21,861 nt of DNA from an uncultured Erysipelotrichaceae bacterium (lineage in GTDB: Bacteria > Bacillota_I > Bacilli_A > RFN20 > CAG-826), in contig CAMYZF010000012.1 of assembly GCA_947303755.1 (NCBI GenBank), forward strand, positions 1-21,861, in the 5' to 3' direction. This document shows positions 8,530-15,207 of the stretch, one piece after another (positions within the stretch are counted from its first letter, which is position 1; each line of letters begins with the position of its first letter). The translations under genes and the position numbers were made by a program. The notes under the pieces are model-generated. The model was given only the letters and a program-made list of their open reading frames with translations. It searched no databases and was not told where the DNA came from.

Positions 8530-8556
8530 TAAAAAACGAGCACATAAAAATGCTCG
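8524..8556 (-). terminator. Rho-independent terminator downstream of the RluA-type gene
   Basis: On the minus strand CGAGCA (8551-8556), an 8-base loop, TGCTCG (8537-8542) and a run TTTTTTATTTTTT follow the pseudouridine synthase stop codon by about 20 bases. It closes the decarboxylase-aguB-pseudouridine synthase unit and separates it from yfhO. Confidence 0.88.
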
Positions 8557-8576
8557 CGATTAACGCAAGTTTGGAT

Positions 8577-9497
8577 TTATTTTCTAAATAGTTTTTCAAA
8601 TTCGCTGGGTATTGGGGATTTGAAATCCCAAACTCTTCCAGTTAATGGATCTTTAAACGAAAGATTGTAAGCGTGTAAACCCAACCTTTTAAGCGGATTC
8701 GATGGTTGACCATACTTATCATCGCCGATGACGTGATGATTTCGATAACCAAATTGAACACGAATTTGATTCTTTCGTCCTGAATCAATGTTTACGTCGA
8801 GTAATGAATACTTGTCGTTTTCTTTCATAACCTTATAGTTAGTTATGCATTTTTTACCATTTTTATGATCATTTGTAACATACATTAAATTAAGGCTATT
8901 TTCTTTCAAAAAATCCACAAAAGTGCCATTTTTCTTATCTAGCTTGCCTTCAACAATCGCATAATATCCTCTTTTAAGAACGATTTCATTCCAATTCTTT
9001 TGCAATGAATCTTTAGTTTTTGAATTTTTCGCAAAAAGCAAAACACCAGAAGTATCTTCGTCTAATCTATGAACAACAAAAATTCGGTTGTGTTTATCCT
9101 TTTGTTGGACATAATCATTCACCATTCTATAAGCTGTGCGGCCTTTTTCTCGATCAGAGGCTACAGAAAGTAATCCACTTGGCTTATCGATAACAATAAA
9201 ATCATCATTTTCAAAAAGAATTGGTAAATTAGAACGAATTTTTTTACTTATTCTAGTCTTTGAAACAATAACTGTATCTTCTTTTGTAAGCTTTAAATTA
9301 AACTGAGAAACAGGAGCACCATCCACACTTACCTGATGATTGGAAAGCAATGATTTTACCGCATTTCTTGATAATTTTGGATATTTCGCAATCAAAAATT
9401 CAAGTAATTCGCAATCTTCATGAACCTTGAATTCTTTGATGGAGTTTGGATTTACTTTTCCGTTATGAAATTCTTTTTTGCGATCGTTTTTATTCAT
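8577..9497 (-). CDS. RluA-family 23S rRNA/tRNA pseudouridine synthase
   Basis: A 306-residue RluA/RluD-type enzyme that isomerises uridine to pseudouridine in structured RNA. The N-terminal part (about residues 27-85) is an S4-like RNA-binding domain. The catalytic domain has DKPSGLL (104-110) and the active-site motif HRLDEDTSG (143-151; Asp146 is the catalytic aspartate), then GRKNQIRVQFGYRNHHVIGDDKYG near the middle of the C-terminal half, in which RKNQIR is the usual basic motif. Length fits the family. Firmicutes carry several paralogues (RluB-like, RluD-like, YlyB, YhcT, YjbO), and the target uridine cannot be assigned. The ATG overlaps the aguB stop by eight bases, so it is the third gene of the arginine-to-putrescine unit, probably a coincidental passenger. 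Confidence 0.9.
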   Translation of the reverse strand: MNKNDRKKEFHNGKVNPNSIKEFKVHEDCELLEFLIAKYPKLSRNAVKSLLSNHQVSVDGAPVSQFNLKLTKEDTVIVSKTRISKKIRSNLPILFENDDFIVIDKPSGLLSVASDREKGRTAYRMVNDYVQQKDKHNRIFVVHRLDEDTSGVLLFAKNSKTKDSLQKNWNEIVLKRGYYAIVEGKLDKKNGTFVDFLKENSLNLMYVTNDHKNGKKCITNYKVMKENDKYSLLDVNIDSGRKNQIRVQFGYRNHHVIGDDKYGQPSNPLKRLGLHAYNLSFKDPLTGRVWDFKSPIPSEFEKLFRK

Positions 9498-10359
9498 CTA
9501 TGTCTTTCGCGTAGCCAACGATTTCTTTATAAGTTTCTGGACGTCTATCCCTAAACACACCCCAAGAAACTCTTTCTTTATCAATCTCTTTAAAATCGAA
9601 TTCGTGAATCTTGAATCCTTCTTCGCTTCTATTTAACTCTTCGACAATTTCACCATGAGAGTCCGCTATAAAAGAATAGCCCTGAAATACCATGCTTGAT
9701 TTTCCCGCTTTTTCTTCCCCAACGCGATTGGATGCGCAAACAGGGATAATATTTGCAGCTGCGTGCCCGCACATCGTGTTTCTCCAATGTGGCATTGAAT
9801 CACGAACTAAAACTGGTTCTGAGCCTATTGCAGTTGGGTAAAGAATAATTTGGGCACCCTTTAAAGCGAGGATTCTAGCCACTTCTGGGAACCACTGATC
9901 CCAACAAATACCAATACCAACTTTGCCATATTTTGTATTAAACACTTTGAAGCCTGTGTCTCCTGGAGAAAAATAAAATTTTTCTTCATAGCATTCACCA
10001 GTTGGAATGTGAGTCTTACGATATAAGCCTAAAACTTTGCCATCAGCATCAATCATCACTAGTGAGTTAAAATAATTTGCACCAGATTTTTCAAAGAAAG
10101 AAATTGGAAGAACAACATTGTATTTCTTCGCGACTTCTTGGAAATGTTTAATGGTCCTAGAGTTTTTAACTTCTTCTGCTAAATCAAATTTTGCATAATC
10201 TTCTACTTGGCAAAAATACAAGTTTTGGAACAATTCTTGAAGCAAAATAATTTGCGCTCCTGCTTTGGCACATTTCTCCACCATTGCATCAGCTTTTTTA
10301 ATGTTCTCTTCATAATTAGAAGAGCAACTCATTTGAGTGATAGCGACTTTAGTTTTCAT
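9490..10359 (-). CDS. aguB: N-carbamoylputrescine amidase
   Basis: A nitrilase-superfamily enzyme that hydrolyses N-carbamoylputrescine to putrescine, CO2 and ammonia. The Glu-Lys-Cys triad is intact: E42 (LLQELF), K115 (YRKTHIP) and C152 (GIGICWDQWFPE). The segments LYPTAIGSEP, MCGHAAANIIPVCASNR and the C-terminal WGVFRDRRPETY are typical of AguB. The frame is open further upstream to an ATG at 10425, but the family N-terminus (KVAITQMSCSS) fits the ATG at 10359, giving 289 residues. AGGAG lies 13 bases upstream of it, a long spacing, so coupling to the decarboxylase fusion is likely; the two genes overlap by 11 bases. The substrate is supported by the adjacent agmatine deiminase domain. Confidence 0.93.
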   Translation of the reverse strand: MKTKVAITQMSCSSNYEENIKKADAMVEKCAKAGAQIILLQELFQNLYFCQVEDYAKFDLAEEVKNSRTIKHFQEVAKKYNVVLPISFFEKSGANYFNSLVMIDADGKVLGLYRKTHIPTGECYEEKFYFSPGDTGFKVFNTKYGKVGIGICWDQWFPEVARILALKGAQIILYPTAIGSEPVLVRDSMPHWRNTMCGHAAANIIPVCASNRVGEEKAGKSSMVFQGYSFIADSHGEIVEELNRSEEGFKIHEFDFKEIDKERVSWGVFRDRRPETYKEIVGYAKDIDE

Positions 10360-12976
10360 TTTTCTTTTTAAACTCCTCATTGTATGGAATTTGCATTGTA
10401 ATGCAGTGAATATTTCCACCGCCAAGCAATACTTCTCTAGTATTAATTTGGATTATATCCTTATCAGGATAAAGTTTTTGTAATTGAGCTTTGGCAAGCT
10501 TGTCTTCTGGGGTTCCGAAACCTGGAAGAATAACAAACTTTTCACCTTGGTAGAAGTTGATATAAGATGCTGCAAGTCTAGAACCTTCTGGTCTAGCTTT
10601 AGCGTCATAGCGACCAACCTTAATACCTTTAGCTTCTGCTCTGTCCATGTAAAGTGGTTTTGGAAGTTTGATTTTGATTATTTCAAACTTTCTTCCCTTC
10701 GCATCAGTCTCGTTGCTCAAAAGCTTATAAGCGGACTGTGAGAACTTATATTGTGGATCGTTCTTATCTTGTGTCCATGCGAGAGCGACAACTCCAGGTT
10801 TGATAAAACAGGCCATATTATCAATATGCTCATTTGTTTCATCTTCAAAGATGCCATTTTCTAACCAAATGACTTTGTTTACATTTAGATAAACCTTTAA
10901 GGTTTCTTCAATTTCTAGCTGATTGAGATTTGGGTTTCTGCCTTTGGAAAGTAGGCAAGCTTTTGTAACTAAGCAAGTTCCTTCTCCATCAACATGAATC
11001 GAACCACCTTCAAGGATGAAATCGTCTAAGTAATAACGTTCGACGCCAAATTGTTTGGCGAGTCTCTTAGTGAGCAGATCGTCGTCTTTATAGTTGGAAT
11101 ATAGACCATCAACTTCGCCACCCCACGCGTTGAATCTAAAGTCAACCATTCTGAGTTGGTTTCCATTTGTGACAAAAATTGGAGAGTTATCTCTAGCCCA
11201 AGCATCATTATATTTAATCTTGATAGGATAGACATTTTTGAGACCTTCGTAATCGGAGATAACTTTCTTATAAATGACTGGATCAATACCAACATAGACA
11301 GGTTCATATTTAGCGATTGAAGTAATGATCTTTTTAAATACTTCTTGAGCAGGCTTAGCGTTATCTCTCCAAGTATCCTTCCTGTAAGGAAGAAGAATGA
11401 TGGTTCCACTATGTTTGCCACCTTCAAATGGCATAGCGAAATCGTCTGCTCGAGGAGTAGTGATTCTTTTTTCTAAATAATCTGAAAGTTTGTTTTTGTA
11501 TAAACCAAATCTAGTCCATTTATCAGTGTCAATGACATTAACCTGATCAGCACCATAATCCGAAAGAATGGTAACACCAAGTTTTTTGTATTCGTTGATG
11601 CGTCTCACTAAATCTTTGGTGAATACTTCACCAGGAACAATTAAAGGAATTCCTGGTGGGTAAATCATAATTGATTCTTTAGAAATTGATCTAACAGCCT
11701 CTTTCAGAGGAACGATTTTCCCTGGAGCGTGATACGCTGCTCTTGGACGGCAAATCTGGAACGGGAATTCCACTCCGAAGGCGTGTCTAGGATAAGAATT
11801 ATTCTTATTATAATGATTCTTTGAAACGTCTTTTAAAGCTTTGATAAATCTAGTCATCTGAGCTTTGTTAGAGCCGATGGCTAAAATACCCATAATGACA
11901 TATGTTTCTGCGAGTTCAACTTGGATGTCATATTTTTCTTTCAAAAGACGATATAACTCAAAGCCATTTATGTCTAAATGATCTAATTTAATAACAAGCT
12001 TTGTTTCGTCGTAATCGTAGCAACCTTTTTCAAGAAAATGATCTTTGTTACACGGAATAAAACCTTTAATCTTGGCAATTTGTTCTCGTGCGTAACTACT
12101 AAGTTCATGGACGTTGTCCATATTTTCTTGTCCTTTAGTTGCGACATAATGTCGTGCAGCATCTAGTGACGCCATTAAAATTGTTGATGGGGAAGTGGTA
12201 TTTAAAATATTGATGGCTTTCTGAACAGAAGCTCTGTCGATAAGTTTCGACTTAAGAAGCAAAACGCTTGATTGAGTTAAACTACCACCTGTTTTATGAA
12301 ATGAAACAGAGGACATATCTGCTCCAGCATCCATTGCTGAGATTGGACCTTTATTGTCAAAATAATAATGAGCGCCATGAGCTTCATCGACTAAAACCGC
12401 CATACCTCTTGCGTGAGCTTCATCAACGATTCTTTTTAGATCTCCAACCGCACCAAAGTATGTCGGATTAATAACGAATAACGCTTTTGCGGTAGGATAT
12501 CGATGCATAGCGTTAATATATGATTCAACGGTCGGTTGATTAGCGATTTCAAGTTCGGCATCCAACCTAGGCATAATGTAGACAGGACACGCGCCCGAAA
12601 GAATTAAGGCTGAGACAATTGATTTATGAACGTTTCTAGGAATAATAATCTTCTGATTAGCGTGGCAAACAGACATAATCATCGCAAGAATCCCGCTGCT
12701 TGTTCCATTGATTAAAAAGAAGGAGTGATCAGCGTGGCAAAAATCTGCCATAAGCTTTTCAGCTTCTAGAAGAACGCCTTGTGGGTTTGCTAAGTTATCC
12801 ATTCCTATTGGGGCATTAATATCGCAACGATACAAATTATCTCCAATGAAAGATTTTAATTTATTAGAAACGTTTCCCATATGATGTCCTGGGACATCCA
12901 GAGGTAAAACATCATTCGAAACATATTTTTTTAAAGCATCTAAATATGGGGTTTGATTTTGGTTTAACTTCTTCAT
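10349..12976 (-). CDS. speA-aguA: Fused arginine decarboxylase - agmatine deiminase
   Basis: One continuous 875-residue frame with two complete enzymes. Residues 1 to about 490 are an Orn/Lys/Arg decarboxylase of the PLP fold type I (B. subtilis SpeA-like): INGTSSGILAMIMS (90-103), VDEAHGAH (196-203) and the PLP lysine K228 in SFHKTGGSLTQSS, then the C-terminal YPPGIPLIVPGE (439-450). Residues from about 505 to 875 are an agmatine deiminase (AguA, guanidino-group-modifying fold): TPRADDFAMPFEGGKHSGT at the start, WARDNSP (593-599; D596), EGGSIHVDGEG (656-666), the HID motif (H717, D719) and catalytic C858 in LGGGNIHC. Together they convert arginine to agmatine and then to N-carbamoylputrescine. 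Arginine as substrate is inferred from the fusion and from aguB downstream. The usual PGHK of the decarboxylase N-terminus reads PGHH (H31-H32). No Shine-Dalgarno precedes the internal Met515, so separate synthesis of the deiminase is unlikely. Confidence 0.93.
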   Translation of the reverse strand: MKKLNQNQTPYLDALKKYVSNDVLPLDVPGHHMGNVSNKLKSFIGDNLYRCDINAPIGMDNLANPQGVLLEAEKLMADFCHADHSFFLINGTSSGILAMIMSVCHANQKIIIPRNVHKSIVSALILSGACPVYIMPRLDAELEIANQPTVESYINAMHRYPTAKALFVINPTYFGAVGDLKRIVDEAHARGMAVLVDEAHGAHYYFDNKGPISAMDAGADMSSVSFHKTGGSLTQSSVLLLKSKLIDRASVQKAINILNTTSPSTILMASLDAARHYVATKGQENMDNVHELSSYAREQIAKIKGFIPCNKDHFLEKGCYDYDETKLVIKLDHLDINGFELYRLLKEKYDIQVELAETYVIMGILAIGSNKAQMTRFIKALKDVSKNHYNKNNSYPRHAFGVEFPFQICRPRAAYHAPGKIVPLKEAVRSISKESIMIYPPGIPLIVPGEVFTKDLVRRINEYKKLGVTILSDYGADQVNVIDTDKWTRFGLYKNKLSDYLEKRITTPRADDFAMPFEGGKHSGTIILLPYRKDTWRDNAKPAQEVFKKIITSIAKYEPVYVGIDPVIYKKVISDYEGLKNVYPIKIKYNDAWARDNSPIFVTNGNQLRMVDFRFNAWGGEVDGLYSNYKDDDLLTKRLAKQFGVERYYLDDFILEGGSIHVDGEGTCLVTKACLLSKGRNPNLNQLEIEETLKVYLNVNKVIWLENGIFEDETNEHIDNMACFIKPGVVALAWTQDKNDPQYKFSQSAYKLLSNETDAKGRKFEIIKIKLPKPLYMDRAEAKGIKVGRYDAKARPEGSRLAASYINFYQGEKFVILPGFGTPEDKLAKAQLQKLYPDKDIIQINTREVLLGGGNIHCITMQIPYNEEFKKKNEN

Positions 12977-12984
12977 AATTCAAA

Positions 12985-13013
12985 ATTCTATAATATAAAA
13001 TATTATTTAGCAA
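12985..13013 (-). promoter_or_regulatory. Promoter of the arginine-to-putrescine operon
   Basis: On the minus strand TTGCTA (13008-13013), a 17-bp spacer and TAGAAT (12985-12990) precede the decarboxylase ATG, with 8 bases between the -10 and the ATG. There is no Shine-Dalgarno, so the mRNA would be leaderless or have a leader of about two bases. The spacer holds an AT-only dyad, ATAATAT/ATATTAT (12990-13006). The -35 lies inside the last codons of the upstream alpha/beta hydrolase gene. Confidence 0.65.
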
Positions 13014-13938
13014 CGGAGGAATGTTTTAGGAAAAACTCCGCCATTCGGTTGTTACAATTTCGTCCTTCTTCGTTTTCAAAATTAAAGTGATTATAGACAT
13101 GACCAATTTTCATATTGAGACTTGGCTCAAATAAATAATCGATTTCGATTCCTAATTCATCGCATTCTCGTTTTAGTTTAAGCGTTTGTCCTCTAAAGAA
13201 ATCATGGTACGCTGTGGATGCAAAAAGAGGAGCGGGTTTAAATCCGTTCTTATAGTAATAAGATGGGTTATTCTTCTTAACGAATTCAGGATCTAGATAT
13301 TTATTTGAAAACATCCATTTTCGATCCCTTTTCGTTAAATGTTTATAACCCAGTTTGATAACGCCGTCATAATCATACATCGTTGAGTTCAAAGCAATAC
13401 CTTTGATATCGATATCTGGCATATCTATTATTTGATAGAAATCTTGAAGTTCTTTGTTTTTAAGAAGCAGTTCTAATAGAAGACAAATATGTCCTCCAGC
13501 TGAATCACCAATCAAAAATATATTGTCAGTTTTTATTCCGTAATAATGTTTGTTCTCTTCAATGAATTTCAAAGCCTCGAAAGCATCTTTAACTTGATCA
13601 ACGATTGAAATCGAACCATCTTTTTGTCCCAAACGATAATTTATAGAAACAAAATCAAAGCCTTTATTAACAAACCAAGAAATGAAAACGCGGTGATCAT
13701 CTTTTTTACCATAAACATAGGCTCCACCGTGAACGTAAAACAAAAGAATACCATTTCTTTTTTCTGGATTAGTGTAAATGTCTAAACGGTGGTCGGCTGA
13801 ATCATCGGAAATATAATTAACATCTTTCTTAACGTTAAAATTTCCATAAGTACGGTGAGACTTATTAAATTTGACATCACCTCTAGCCATGGAGCGATAT
13901 CCAATCGAAACCGGAAACTTAATTATAGACATAATCAT
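13003..13938 (-). CDS. Alpha/beta hydrolase, hormone-sensitive-lipase/esterase-like
   Basis: A 311-residue alpha/beta hydrolase of the BD-FAE/HSL type. It has the oxyanion-hole motif HGGAYVYG (from H70), the nucleophile elbow GDSAGG (S146), a probable acid D246 in AYHDFFRG and a probable catalytic His at H280 (KIGHVYNHF). There is no signal peptide, so it should be cytoplasmic. The natural substrate is unknown; carboxylesterases of this class act on acyl or acetyl esters. A second Met at residue 3 could also be the start. No Shine-Dalgarno is visible; TATGAT lies five bases before the first ATG. It is divergent from the DUF3810-type gene and lies 26 bases upstream of the decarboxylase fusion, which has its own promoter; a functional link to polyamines is not evident. 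Confidence 0.85.
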   Translation of the reverse strand: MIMSIIKFPVSIGYRSMARGDVKFNKSHRTYGNFNVKKDVNYISDDSADHRLDIYTNPEKRNGILLFYVHGGAYVYGKKDDHRVFISWFVNKGFDFVSINYRLGQKDGSISIVDQVKDAFEALKFIEENKHYYGIKTDNIFLIGDSAGGHICLLLELLLKNKELQDFYQIIDMPDIDIKGIALNSTMYDYDGVIKLGYKHLTKRDRKWMFSNKYLDPEFVKKNNPSYYYKNGFKPAPLFASTAYHDFFRGQTLKLKRECDELGIEIDYLFEPSLNMKIGHVYNHFNFENEEGRNCNNRMAEFFLKHSSVAK

Positions 13939-13943
13939 AGAAT

Positions 13944-13949
13944 ATCATA
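13944..13949 (-). promoter_or_regulatory. Candidate -10 of the alpha/beta hydrolase gene
   Basis: TATGAT on the minus strand ends five bases before the ATG at 13938. No good -35 sits at 16-18 bp; TTGATT (13972-13977) is 22 bp away, too far for a normal spacer. A GATTCGT/ACGAATC dyad with one extra T in one arm (13958-13975) occupies the region upstream. Weak prediction. Confidence 0.4.
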
Positions 13950-14028
13950 TAATTTGTGATTTCGTTATACGAATCAAATAATTAGACTGTTTTCTTTCAA
14001 TAATGTTTCTTAAATCTTCAAAAGTTTG

Positions 14029-14034
14029 TATTAT
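14029..14034 (+). promoter_or_regulatory. -10 box of the DUF3810-type gene, predicted leaderless
   Basis: TATTAT at 14029-14034 is followed by exactly six bases and the ATG at 14041, placing the predicted +1 on the start codon. A TG lies directly before the hexamer (without the usual extra base). The -35 region is poor. There is no Shine-Dalgarno. Confidence 0.5.
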
Positions 14035-14040
14035 ACAAAT

Positions 14041-15207
14041 ATGGGAAAACCAAATTTATTTAAAAGAATTGTCGCAAAATGTGGGCTATCTTTTGTGGTT
14101 AAAACCATTATTTTATTAGTGCTTGTAATCCTTTTGATTACTTTTATTTTGCTAAGAAATTGCGAGGATTTTTGTGAATTTTACTCTCAAACGTTTGTTC
14201 AATTTTACACTATTGTTTTTGGTCATATTTCATCGTTTTTCCCATTTTCACTTTTTGAAATCTTTGCGATAGGAACTATTCTTTATTCAATCGCGTGGAT
14301 TGTTTTCTTTATTGTTAACACTAAAAAATTGGGTATCAAAAGAAGCTATCACATGATTATGAGACTAGGCATAATTTTGCTAACTATTTTTGTTGTTTAT
14401 CAGGGAACTGCTGGGATTAATTACTCTAGAGGCCCAGTTGATGTCCCTCAGCATAAGGAGCTAATTGAAGATCCAAAAGACTACAAAATCATTACTGACA
14501 AATTTTCTGATGATTTCAATTATTGCGCTTCTCAACTTCAATTCAATGAAGCGGGCTCTGTCGTAAAACCTTATTCAACCGATGTTTTGATAAGCAATAT
14601 CGAAATGGAATATGAAAAATTCGAATCTAAATATCTATACAAATATTCTCCAAGAGCGAAACCACTTTATCTAACTGGATGGTTTTATCGAATGGCTTCC
14701 ATCTCTGGAGTGACTTTTGTTCCAGTTGGAGAAGCTAATTTTAATTCTTTGAATAATGATTCTTATCTTCCATTTACGGTTGCTCACGAGCTAGCACACA
14801 CAAAAGGTGCGATGCCTGAAGAAGACGCAAACTTGGTAGCGGCTTATATTTGTTTAAACAGTGAAGATCCCTACATTCGTTATTCAGGCTATGATTCAAC
14901 GTTTTGGTCATTAGAATCTCTTGTCATGGCTACTAATAACGATGATGATTTAAACGATTTTTATAATCGTTTAGATGATAACATTTATCGAAATAATAAC
15001 TACGAATATGATTATTGGAAAGAACATGCTACATTTGAAAAAATCGCTGATAAAATCAACGATTGGTACTTAAAGTTTAATAACGATGAAGGCACCACTT
15101 CATATAGCGATAACATAGATACAACCGAAACAGAAACCGAATTTAAAATTAACTCTTATTCAAGGTTTCAAGCGTTATATATGTGGATGTATTTTGATAA
15201 AAATTAA
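14041..15207 (+). CDS. DUF3810-type membrane protein with zinc metalloprotease motif
   Basis: A 388-residue protein starting at ATG 14041 (an in-frame TTG at 14026 would overlap the -10 box). Three membrane helices lie at about residues 18-38, 66-92 and 106-124; the segment FFPFSLFEIFAIG in the second is typical of DUF3810 proteins. The remaining part, probably outside the cytoplasm, holds an HELAH motif (H249, E250, H253) followed by EEDAN (E260/E261 may be the third ligand), in the order seen in gluzincin-like DUF3810 members. Substrate and function are not established for this family; a membrane-anchored peptidase is inferred from the motif. The tail (about 340-380) is rich in Asp, Thr and Glu. 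Its stop overlaps the stop of the convergent metG by four bases (TTAA), and no terminator separates them. Confidence 0.8.
   Translation: MGKPNLFKRIVAKCGLSFVVKTIILLVLVILLITFILLRNCEDFCEFYSQTFVQFYTIVFGHISSFFPFSLFEIFAIGTILYSIAWIVFFIVNTKKLGIKRSYHMIMRLGIILLTIFVVYQGTAGINYSRGPVDVPQHKELIEDPKDYKIITDKFSDDFNYCASQLQFNEAGSVVKPYSTDVLISNIEMEYEKFESKYLYKYSPRAKPLYLTGWFYRMASISGVTFVPVGEANFNSLNNDSYLPFTVAHELAHTKGAMPEEDANLVAAYICLNSEDPYIRYSGYDSTFWSLESLVMATNNDDDLNDFYNRLDDNIYRNNNYEYDYWKEHATFEKIADKINDWYLKFNNDEGTTSYSDNIDTTETETEFKINSYSRFQALYMWMYFDKN

Noticed and set aside
10360..10425. Longer N-terminus for aguB from an ATG at 10425
   Set aside because: The extra 22 residues do not resemble nitrilase N-termini and would overlap the deiminase catalytic region by 77 bases; KVAITQMSC fits the family start from the ATG at 10359.
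11026..11427. 133-codon minus-strand frame inside the decarboxylase-deiminase gene
   Set aside because: It is an alternative frame over the conserved deiminase domain, with no initiation signal or recognisable motif.
14026..14040. TTG start for the DUF3810-type gene
   Set aside because: The ATG at 14041 gives a normal N-terminus, and the TTG sits within the predicted -10 region.
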